A stretch of DNA of 8,802 bases from Calditrichota bacterium (GTDB lineage Bacteria > Zhuqueibacterota > Zhuqueibacteria > Zhuqueibacterales > Geothermadaptataceae). The stretch is taken from contig QQUM01000202.1 of assembly GCA_008501545.1 (NCBI GenBank), positions 1-8,802 on the forward strand, in the 5' to 3' direction. The notes under the pieces are model-generated. The model did not search any database. It was not told the origin of the DNA and was given only the letters and a program-made list of their open reading frames with translations. Shown here in pieces: positions 1 through 5,445 of this stretch (the stretch's first letter is position 1; each line of letters opens with the position of its first letter). Position numbers and translations under genes: made by a program.

Positions 1-212
1 ACAGCGGCTTCATCGTTGTATATAACAAAGCTCGAATTGGTCAAAGCGATCCAGTACGCCGTAAACTTTTTGCCGCTATCCAAATCGCAGAGTGCGTAGA
101 GGCGAATCTTTTCATCACCTGTTTTTGCCAGAATCTGTTCTTCGACAGCTTTCGGTATTTTGCCGGGCTGATTAAATAATCGTTCTAAAATATTTGTGCT
201 TGTTGTAAACAT
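1..212 (-). CDS. N-terminal fragment of a protein with an ABC-transporter-like leader domain (partial)
   Basis: This reading frame starts at an ATG whose complement lies at 210-212 and stays open for 70 codons to the left window edge, so only the N-terminus is present. An AAGGA sits about 5 nt upstream of the start (plus-strand TCCTT at 218-222), which supports the start. The protein begins MFTTSTNILERLFNQPGKIP and continues with a segment like GDEKIRLYALCDLDSGKKFTAYWIALTNSSFVIYN (in two parts: GDEKIRLYALCDLD, then KKFTAYWIALTNSSFVIY). The pattern of an acidic 'DLD' turn followed by a W-x-A-L-T-N strand and a hydrophobic V-I-Y strand resembles the small PH-like beta domain that I recall preceding the membrane domain of some exporter-type ABC transporters. 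That family assignment is from memory and tentative. No membrane helix, Walker motif or signal peptide is visible because the gene is cut. It is transcribed away from the Nudix gene. Confidence 0.6.
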   Translation of the reverse strand, partial: MFTTSTNILERLFNQPGKIPKAVEEQILAKTGDEKIRLYALCDLDSGKKFTAYWIALTNSSFVIYNDEAA

Positions 213-659
213 AATAATCCTTATATTGAGCGTTTTCGTTTTTTGCCATGAAACCGTGCGGATTGAGCGTAAAACAGCTCTTATGCAGCGTTCATGTCAT
301 TGTTTCCCCTGTCGTGATTTTGAATTTACGGATACAAATGAGCGGTAAAAATAAACTGGCTAAAAAAGTTGCCAGTCGTCAAAGTGGCCCTGTCAAAATG
401 CAGATTGCGGGAGGTAAAGGCTTCCCTTGTAAACGCGTGGATTGTAAAACTGAGAATCGGTGTCGAATTTGAAGGGCACTCTAAAATGCGCCGAGAGTAA
501 TTTTATACAGTATGTCCATGAATGATCCTTCCAATAGATTTAGGGTGAGAGGATGAAGGATTTTCATTGCGAAGCAATGCAAACGGGTTGATATTTTAAC
601 AGTAACACAACAAAAACCAAGAAAATTCTCAAAAAAAAACTGATTTAGATAACTTTTTC
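213..659. other. 447-bp divergent intergenic region
   Basis: This gap lies between the leftward gene starting at 212 and the rightward Nudix gene starting at 660, so it should carry promoters for both. I could not find a convincing -35/-10 pair for either; TTGATA at 588-593 has no matching -10 about 17 bp downstream. What is visible is a perfect small hairpin (565-579), a weaker GGGAGG/CTTCCC hairpin with one G-T pair (409-426), and a run of nine A at 631-639 shortly before the Nudix start. A 74-codon open frame at 248-472 has no ribosome site and no recognisable composition, and I do not consider it a gene. No tRNA or known riboswitch pattern was seen. Confidence 0.6.
565..579. repeat. Perfect small hairpin CATTGC-GAA-GCAATG
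   Basis: CATTGC (565-570) and GCAATG (574-579) are exact reverse complements around a GAA triloop. It lies about 80 bp upstream of the Nudix start and is not followed by a T-run on either strand, so it is unlikely to be an intrinsic terminator. It may be a transcript leader structure, a protein-binding palindrome, or a fragment of a dispersed repeat; the sequence does not decide between these. Confidence 0.5.
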
Positions 660-1265
660 ATGAATTTGTTTGAAAAAATAGAACTACATCTCGGGAATCA
701 TCAAAATATAATTCGCTTTGGTTCTCCTTTGGATTTCCGTTCGGCTGCGACACTTCTCCCGTTTTATGAACAAAACGGTGAATTGCAAATCATCTATATC
801 CAGAGGGCGAAGTCCTTTCTGCCGGATGGGCGTGAGGCTGCACATTCAGGACAAATTGCATTCCCCGGTGGCAAAATCGAGAATGGTGAAACCGAACTGG
901 AAGCTGCTATCCGTGAGGCCGAAGAAGAAATAAATCTGGAAGAGAAAGATTTCACCATCGTCGGGAAGTTAGGAGAATTCAGCACCCATGTTTCAGGATT
1001 TCTCACACATATCTTTCTCGCCCGCATCGATGGCGAACCGGATTTGAAAATGTGTGAAGACGAAGTGGCGGATATTGTCGCTGTACCCGTCGATGCGCTG
1101 CTCGATTTGCACAGACCGGAATTGGATGCGCACAACTGGGTCAATGTCATGAAATTGCACTATCACTGGCAAGTACCGATGACAGGTAAAGAAATATGTA
1201 TTTGGGGAATGACCGGCAGAGCAACCTGGTGCCTGCTTGAAATGTTAAATGAAATCGGTTTTTAA
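660..1265 (+). CDS. Nudix hydrolase, CoA pyrophosphatase (NudL/YeaB-like) family
   Basis: The 201-residue protein is a Nudix hydrolase. The Nudix box runs from about residue 71 to 93: GKIENGE, a seven-residue spacer, then REAEEEINL, matching GX5EX7REUXEEXGU with Asn in place of the late Gly. The metal-binding Glu residues of REAEEE are all present. Immediately before it, [25 protein letters not shown] (described as residues 47-71, with [10 protein letters not shown] at 62-71) matches the family-specific HxGQ(I/V)xFPGG element of CoA pyrophosphatases. A C-terminal WGMTGRAT (182-189) also fits that family. Known members cleave CoA, acetyl-CoA or oxidised CoA to 3',5'-ADP and phosphopantetheine; the substrate here is inferred. 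Length is typical for the family. The start is the only ATG in frame after an upstream stop at 603-605, but there is no clear Shine-Dalgarno, only an A/T-rich leader. It is followed by typA 65 bp downstream on the same strand and could be co-transcribed with it. Confidence 0.9.
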   Translation: MNLFEKIELHLGNHQNIIRFGSPLDFRSAATLLPFYEQNGELQIIYIQRAKSFLPDGREAAHSGQIAFPGGKIENGETELEAAIREAEEEINLEEKDFTIVGKLGEFSTHVSGFLTHIFLARIDGEPDLKMCEDEVADIVAVPVDALLDLHRPELDAHNWVNVMKLHYHWQVPMTGKEICIWGMTGRATWCLLEMLNEIGF

Positions 1266-1279
1266 ACATAAGTATTAAA

Positions 1280-1306
1280 CTACAGCCTAAACACCTACAG
1301 CCTGTA
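1280..1306. repeat. Direct repeat CTACAGCCT x2 ending in palindrome CTACAGCCTGTAG
   Basis: CTACAGCCT occurs at 1280-1288 and again at 1294-1302, five bases apart. The second copy runs into CTACAG-C-CTGTAG (1294-1306), a perfect 6-bp inverted repeat around one base. The element lies between the Nudix stop and the typA start. It could be a regulator site for typA or a remnant of a dispersed palindromic repeat. There is no T-run after it, so a terminator is not supported. Confidence 0.5.
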
Positions 1307-1330
1307 GTCTGCAAAAATGAAAGTATAAGA

Positions 1331-3154
1331 ATGAGAAAAAACAACTTTAGAAATATTGCAATTATTGCCCACGTCGATCACGGCAAAACAACACTTGTGG
1401 ATGGGATGCTCAAGCAAAGTGGCATATTCCGTCAAAATCAGGAAGTTGAAGACCGGATTATGGATTCGATGGATCTGGAACGCGAACGGGGCATTACCAT
1501 TGCGGCGAAAAATACGGCCGTCTACTATGAAGATGTGAAAATAAACATTGTTGATACACCGGGACACGCTGACTTCGGCGGTGAGGTGGAACGCAGTTTA
1601 AACCTAGTTGATGGTGTATTGCTGCTCGTCGATGCCAGCGAAGGACCTTTGCCGCAAACGCGTTTTGTCCTGAAAAAAGCATTGGACAGGAAACTGCCTG
1701 TCATTCTGGTGATTAACAAAATCGATCGTCCCGATCAACGAATCAATGCTGTAATTGACGAGGTTTATGACTTGTTTATCGATTTGGATGCCGACGAGGA
1801 TCAGATTGAATTTCCTATTTTATACACTGTGGCCAAAGAAGGTGTCGCCCACCGCGACTTGCAGGATGATTCCACAAGCCTGCAACCGCTTTTTGAAACA
1901 ATTTTAAGTGAAATTCCAGGCCCTGAAGCTGATGACCAACATGAACCGCAGTTTCTGGTAACCAATCTCGGGTACGATAACTATGTTGGACAGATTGCAA
2001 TAGGCAGACTCAACAACGGAAGATTAAAACTCACGGAAAGCTATGCGCTCGTGCATGAAAATGGCACAACAAACCATGTCAAATTTTCTGCTTTGTACAC
2101 ATTCACTGGTCTTACACGAGAAAAAGTTGAAGAACTGGAAGCCGGTGATATTATCGCTGTGGCCGGCGTGGAAGGCGTCCAAATCGGTGACACCATAACC
2201 AGCATGGATAATCCCAAGCCTTTGGCGCGTATCACCATCGATGAACCGACAGTGGCGATGTTTTTCTACGTCAATACCAGCCCGTTTGCAGGACGTGAAG
2301 GGAAATACCTGACTTCCCGGCATTTAAAAGCACGCCTGGACAAAGAAACACTTGGCAATGTATCCATGCAGGTTTTGCCGACAGACCGTGCTGACATGTT
2401 CGAAGTACGTGGCAGAGGAGAATTGCAGATGGCGGTTCTCCTCGAAACAATGCGACGCGAAGGCTACGAAGTTGCTGTTTCAAAACCTCGTGTTATTCTA
2501 AAGGAAATTGATGGGAAAGTGCACGAACCGGTTGAGCGTGTTTATGTTGATACGCCGGAAGAATTTGTCGGTGTTATTACAGAAAAACTCTCGCAGCGCA
2601 AGGGCCGAATGAACAATTTAATAAATAACGGCAGCGGCCGGGTGAATATCGAATTTTTTATCCCTGCACGTGGATTAATCGGTTTTCGCAGCCAGTTTCT
2701 CACAGACACCAAAGGGGCCGGCATCATGAACACGCTCTATCATGGCTTTGAACCGTGGTTTGGGGACATACCGCAGCGACACACAGGTGCGCTGGTTGCC
2801 GACAGGAACGGAAAAGTAACGGATTATGCACGTTTTGCCATGGCCGACCGTGGTGAGCTTTTCGTCAACGCAAACCAGGAAGTTTACGGCGGCATGGTGA
2901 TTGGCGAACGCAACAAACCGATCGATCTCGAGGTGAATATTACCCGTGAGAAAAAACTGACCAACATGCGCAGCTCTACAGCCGAAGCGACAGTATCAAT
3001 TCGCCCGCCGCGTCCGATGTCCCTGGATTTGGCCATTGAATTTATTGCCGAGGACGAACTTGTGGAAGTGACGCCGGCGAGTGTGCGCATACGGAAAATA
3101 GAGCTCGATGCCAATAAACGCCAGGCAGCTCGGAAACGTGCGGAGAAACAGTAA
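1331..3154 (+). CDS. typA: Ribosome-associated translational GTPase TypA/BipA
   Basis: The 607-residue product has the length usual for TypA/BipA and all family landmarks. GTPase motifs: G1 AHVDHGKT (13-20), G2 RGITI (53-57) within the conserved RERGITI stretch, G3 DTPGH (75-79), G4 NKID (129-132), and a G5-like region around TVAKEG (166-171). It is followed by an EF-Tu-type beta-barrel (about 205-290), EF-G III/V-like domains, and the BipA-specific C-terminal domain recognised by [16 protein letters not shown] and [11 protein letters not shown]. TypA binds the 70S ribosome in the factor site in a GTP-dependent manner and helps 50S assembly and growth under cold or other stress; it acts in the cytoplasm. 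The start is fixed by the family N-terminus ([16 protein letters not shown]), although the upstream sequence shows no good Shine-Dalgarno. The gene appears intact with no missing motif. It is flanked on both sides by short palindromic repeats. Confidence 0.97.
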   Translation: MRKNNFRNIAIIAHVDHGKTTLVDGMLKQSGIFRQNQEVEDRIMDSMDLERERGITIAAKNTAVYYEDVKINIVDTPGHADFGGEVERSLNLVDGVLLLVDASEGPLPQTRFVLKKALDRKLPVILVINKIDRPDQRINAVIDEVYDLFIDLDADEDQIEFPILYTVAKEGVAHRDLQDDSTSLQPLFETILSEIPGPEADDQHEPQFLVTNLGYDNYVGQIAIGRLNNGRLKLTESYALVHENGTTNHVKFSALYTFTGLTREKVEELEAGDIIAVAGVEGVQIGDTITSMDNPKPLARITIDEPTVAMFFYVNTSPFAGREGKYLTSRHLKARLDKETLGNVSMQVLPTDRADMFEVRGRGELQMAVLLETMRREGYEVAVSKPRVILKEIDGKVHEPVERVYVDTPEEFVGVITEKLSQRKGRMNNLINNGSGRVNIEFFIPARGLIGFRSQFLTDTKGAGIMNTLYHGFEPWFGDIPQRHTGALVADRNGKVTDYARFAMADRGELFVNANQEVYGGMVIGERNKPIDLEVNITREKKLTNMRSSTAEATVSIRPPRPMSLDLAIEFIAEDELVEVTPASVRIRKIELDANKRQAARKRAEKQ

Positions 3155-3185
3155 AATTCCAGAATATAATCAAGCGTTTGTAGTA

Positions 3186-3199
3186 GAGACTTTAGTCTC
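3186..3199. repeat. Inverted repeat GAGACT-TT-AGTCTC
   Basis: GAGACT at 3186-3191 is the exact reverse complement of AGTCTC at 3194-3199, with two bases between. It is flanked by GTAGTA on the left and CGTAG on the right. In my recollection, similar palindromes (GTAG + GGACTTTAGTCC-like cores) are scattered between genes in some Calditrichota/KSB1-type genomes, so it may be one copy of a dispersed repeat; the window alone cannot show this. Confidence 0.5.
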
Positions 3200-3314
3200 G
3201 TAGAGATTTTCTCACTGCCCGAACAAAGGCGAAAGCTTTCACGACAAACTTTAATATCTCTTTGGCTTGCCACGCACAAAGTACAATCAGAAGTTGTTGT
3301 TCTCATAAAAATCC

Positions 3315-3321
3315 AAGGGAG
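3315..3321 (+). promoter_or_regulatory. Shine-Dalgarno AAGGGAG for the deoxynucleoside kinase
   Basis: AAGGGAG ends four bases before the ATG at 3326, a slightly tight but usable spacing. It supports the chosen start, which also leaves only 12 residues before the P-loop, as expected for the family. Confidence 0.7.
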
Positions 3322-3325
3322 AGAA

Positions 3326-3973
3326 ATGGACACGACGCGCAAACTTTTTATCGCTATGGCGGGGAATATCGGTGCCGGCAAAACGACAGCAGCAAAGCTT
3401 GTCAGTCAGCATTTCAATTTTGAACTTTTCGATGAACCGGTCATCGATAACCGGTTTTTGAAAGATTACTATGGTGACATGCACCGCTGGTCTTTCACCT
3501 TGCAGTTGGAGTTTCTCATTCGCCGAATTGAACACCATGAGCTTATTGAGACAGTCCCCAAGAGCTGTATTCAAGACAGAACCTTGTATGAAGATCCGGA
3601 GATTTTTGCGAAATATTTGCACGGTCTTGGCTTCATGGATAACCGTGAACTGGATTTGTATTTCGAATATTTCCAGCGTTTGAATCGGGATATGAAAGCG
3701 CCTGATCTGGTTGTTATGTTAACAGTGGATAATGTCAACACATTGTTGAACAGGATCAGAAAACGCGGGCGCAAAGAGGAAAGTGGAATCGATGAGTCGT
3801 TCCTGTCTGGCTTGAATGCTTACTATTCGACATTTTCTCAGGTCTGCGAGAAAAAACATGGTATTCCAACTTGCACCATCAATGTTGAAAAACTGGATAT
3901 CCGGTCGGAAGAAGGACGGCATATCTTTTTTGAAAAAGTAAATACAGCCCTGAAATCGAATAAAATTATTTAA
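3326..3973 (+). CDS. Deoxynucleoside kinase (dAK/dGK/dCK-like family)
   Basis: The 215-residue protein belongs to the deoxynucleoside kinase family, which phosphorylates deoxynucleosides at the 5' position using ATP in the cytoplasmic salvage route to dNTPs. Visible motifs: P-loop GNIGAGKTT (13-21); the substrate-side ELFDEP (33-38) with catalytic-type Glu at 37; WSFTLQLEFL (55-64), the usual W-x-x-x-x-Q helix; DRTLYED (84-90), the DRS-like motif with the base- and Mg-related residues, followed by PEIFAKYL; and the Arg-rich LID segment RIRKRGRKEESGI (143-155). Length is normal. The overall pattern is closest to the deoxyadenosine/deoxyguanosine kinases of Bacteroidota and Bacillota, but which base it prefers cannot be read from the motifs. 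It is the third plus-strand gene after the Nudix gene and typA, and converges on the minus-strand barrel gene. A nucleotide-metabolism link with the Nudix enzyme is possible but not shown. Confidence 0.92.
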   Translation: MDTTRKLFIAMAGNIGAGKTTAAKLVSQHFNFELFDEPVIDNRFLKDYYGDMHRWSFTLQLEFLIRRIEHHELIETVPKSCIQDRTLYEDPEIFAKYLHGLGFMDNRELDLYFEYFQRLNRDMKAPDLVVMLTVDNVNTLLNRIRKRGRKEESGIDESFLSGLNAYYSTFSQVCEKKHGIPTCTINVEKLDIRSEEGRHIFFEKVNTALKSNKII

Positions 3974-3999
3974 CCGGGCCTATTCATCAACTGGTGAAA

Positions 4000-4089
4000 A
4001 TGTGCCTGGCACTTATACAAGTAACAAAAATATTTAAAAGTTACTTTGTTTCGTTAATTCTATAAAAATCATCTAAGTGCCAGGCACAT
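4000..4089. repeat. Nested inverted repeat, REPIN-like (GTGCCTGGCAC arms)
   Basis: ATGTGCCTGGCACTTA at 4000-4015 is repeated as its exact reverse complement at 4074-4089, a 16-bp perfect inverted repeat with a 58-bp spacer. Each arm is itself an imperfect palindrome, GTGCC-T-GGCAC, able to form its own small hairpin. Inside the spacer is a further stem. Two REP-type palindromes facing each other around a short spacer is the architecture called a REPIN, which in known cases is mobilised in trans by a RAYT transposase. GTGCC(A/T)GGCAC cores are, as I recall, common in dispersed repeats of several phyla. No transposase is in the window. The element sits between the convergent kinase and barrel genes, so it may also stop or buffer transcription from both sides. 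Confidence 0.7.
4017..4049. terminator. Inner AT-rich hairpin in convergent gap, possible bidirectional terminator
   Basis: ACAAGTAAC (4017-4025) pairs with GTTACTTTGT (4040-4049) with a single bulged T, around a 14-nt A/T loop. The core AAGTAAC/GTTACTT is exact. It lies about 45 bp after the kinase stop and about 80 bp after the end of the minus-strand gene, so it could help end transcripts from both. The stem is AT-rich and lacks a long T-run, so intrinsic terminator activity is uncertain. Confidence 0.3.
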
Positions 4090-4131
4090 CTGCTGCGATC
4101 CATGAATAATTCCGGTTAACAGTTTAGGGAG

Positions 4132-5058
4132 TTAAAGCTGGACAACGATTCCGCTCACCAGGCTCCATCCGCCAGTGTTTAATTCTTTAAAATAATCATC
4201 GGGCTTTATGAGCATATTACCCGGCAACGTCATGTGCTGGCCTTCGATGAAAAGGGATGCTCTCGGGGAGATTTGGAACACACTTCCGGCACCGAAATGA
4301 AAGGTGATGTCCTGCATGTCGATTAAATGGTCAATTGATTCAGGACGATGGGATGCGGTATTTGAGCTTTCGCTGGTGGATCGTGCGATGTTGAAGTAAC
4401 CGAAACCAGCGTGGATATAAGCTGGCCCTTTCTGATATTTTAATGAAATTGGGAACAAAATGGATTGAATCGAGCGAGTAGTTTTTAGTGTATCCATCTC
4501 ACCTGGCGTGGAGTCCTGAATATCCCATTTGCTCGCTGTCTTCCCAAATTGTGGCGAAATCCGGATTGCAAAATGGTGATTTATTGGAAATTCGAAGAGC
4601 ATGCCGATCAAAAATCCATTTGAGGAGCCGGGAGTAATTTTTAAAAAGGATGCGTTGTCGATGGCTTGATAATCGTTGATAGCATTCAAATGCATCCCGG
4701 TCATGAATCCGAGCTTTATTGCCTGGTACTTCGCTGCCTTCTTGAAGCTTTTTGTCCTGTTTAAGGGGATAGCAATATCGGATTTTTTTATTTTTATGCC
4801 TCTCCGTGTCTTGTAAATTTTCAACCTGTTCCGCTTTTTGCCCAACCTGTCGATTTTCGCAAATGCGATGACAGTAGCCCCCGATTTTAGCCTGCGCACA
4901 ATCTTAAATTTGTCCTTCAATTGCAAATTCATATCGGCATTGTTCTCGATGAGTAAAAATTTCCCCTTCATTGCGAGAATCCTGCAGAATTTTTCCCCGG
5001 CGATAATTGTATTGCCTTGCGCATATATCAGGATGAACAGGATTATAGTTTTTTTCAT
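4132..5058 (-). CDS. Predicted outer-membrane beta-barrel protein with N-terminal SH3-like module
   Basis: The 308-residue protein begins with a Sec signal peptide (MKKTIILFILIYAQGNTIIA, likely cut before GEKF at residue 21). Residues about 25-105 form a small, strongly basic beta-rich module: a strand MKGKFLLIE, then LKDKFKIVRRLKSGATVIAFAKI and KIYKTRRGIKIKKSDIAI. This spacing (function strand, 'KDKF/GDxF' turn, 'G-x-x-x-A-x-A-K-I', closing 'KKSD') resembles the SH3-like barrels that precede envelope domains in other bacteria. From about 112 on, KLGFMTGMHLNAI, NGFLIGMLFEFPINHHFAIRISPQFG, LFPISLKYQKGPAYIHAGFGYFNIA and FHFGAGSVFQISPRASLFIEGQH alternate hydrophobic and polar residues as in an eight-strand PorT/OmpA-like barrel, ending in SGIVVQL. 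It is probably an outer-membrane protein of unknown function. AAGG (plus-strand CCTT, 5063-5066) precedes the start by 4-5 nt. It is divergent from the secreted phosphatase gene. Confidence 0.75.
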   Translation of the reverse strand: MKKTIILFILIYAQGNTIIAGEKFCRILAMKGKFLLIENNADMNLQLKDKFKIVRRLKSGATVIAFAKIDRLGKKRNRLKIYKTRRGIKIKKSDIAIPLNRTKSFKKAAKYQAIKLGFMTGMHLNAINDYQAIDNASFLKITPGSSNGFLIGMLFEFPINHHFAIRISPQFGKTASKWDIQDSTPGEMDTLKTTRSIQSILFPISLKYQKGPAYIHAGFGYFNIARSTSESSNTASHRPESIDHLIDMQDITFHFGAGSVFQISPRASLFIEGQHMTLPGNMLIKPDDYFKELNTGGWSLVSGIVVQL

Positions 5059-5445
5059 CAGGCCTTGTTTTATCTATTCGCTATTAGTGAAAATGAAGTC
5101 CATCATTATTTCTTTAAAAAATTACAATGCGAATAATTCGTCTGCGGAAACAGAACGTAGCACGTTGCTGATAAGAAGCCATCTATGAGATTCTAATGAC
5201 GGCTTTGCATCCGCTTTAGAAAGACTTCCGCAGTTTGGTTCAATTACCGTAATTTAATAAAGTGGAAGATGGACCACGAGGCCGCATTCCTGTGACATTT
5301 TATTTCCTATTCCGATTTTCCAGTCTTTCATCACATCTTGAACATTTCATTTTTCAAATCTATTTGGGTTGTACAGTGATCGTACGCAATAAATCGTCAA
5401 GACGACGGCCAGATTTCTTTTTTCACAATATTGAGGAATCAGCAG
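5059..5445. other. 387-bp divergent intergenic/promoter region
   Basis: This region separates the leftward barrel gene (start 5058) and the rightward phosphatase gene (start 5446) and must hold a promoter for each unless they read through from elsewhere. A weak candidate for the phosphatase is TTGGGT (5364-5369), 17 bp, CAATAA (5387-5392); neither hexamer is good. An 11-bp palindrome CGAATAATTCG (5130-5140) lies about 75 bp upstream of the barrel start and could be an operator. Open frames crossing this area (4838-5188 and 5262-5537, plus) have no ribosome site and overlap better-supported genes. Confidence 0.45.
5433..5437 (+). promoter_or_regulatory. Shine-Dalgarno GAGGA for the secreted metallophosphatase
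   Basis: GAGGA ends eight bases before the ATG at 5446, an ideal spacing. The frame that follows opens with an Arg-Arg then hydrophobic signal peptide, so this site decides the start over the out-of-frame ATGs at 5262 and 5459. Confidence 0.75.

Larger units (their letters stand above)
3155..3325. other. 171-bp intergenic gap with short palindromes
   Basis: The gap between typA and the kinase contains GAGACT-TT-AGTCTC (3186-3199), GAGA-TTT-TCTC (3203-3213) and the perfect palindrome GAAAGCTTTC (3231-3240). No gene is visible. The density of short inverted repeats is higher than expected for a simple spacer and suggests either transcript structure or an eroded dispersed repeat. None has the long GC stem plus T-run of an intrinsic terminator. 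Confidence 0.5.

Noticed and set aside
81..93. Nudix box Asn in place of Gly as a sign of inactivity (protein residues 81-93 of the gene at 660)
   Set aside because: CoA-pyrophosphatase family members often vary at this Gly, and the catalytic Glu residues and Arg are intact.
248..472. 74-codon plus-strand open frame in the first intergenic region
   Set aside because: No ribosome site, no recognisable motif, Cys/Val/Lys-rich unordered composition and a position inside a divergent promoter gap; most likely chance.
588..616. Sigma-70 promoter at TTGATA upstream of the Nudix gene
   Set aside because: The position 17 bp downstream is CAAAAA, with no -10-like hexamer at any allowed spacing.
3186..3213. 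Intrinsic terminator after typA
   Set aside because: The stems are short with two- to four-base loops and no T-run follows, so they do not fit an intrinsic terminator.
4838..5188. 116-codon plus-strand frame opposite the barrel gene
   Set aside because: Antisense shadow of the signal-peptide and basic-module coding sequence; no ribosome site or family resemblance.
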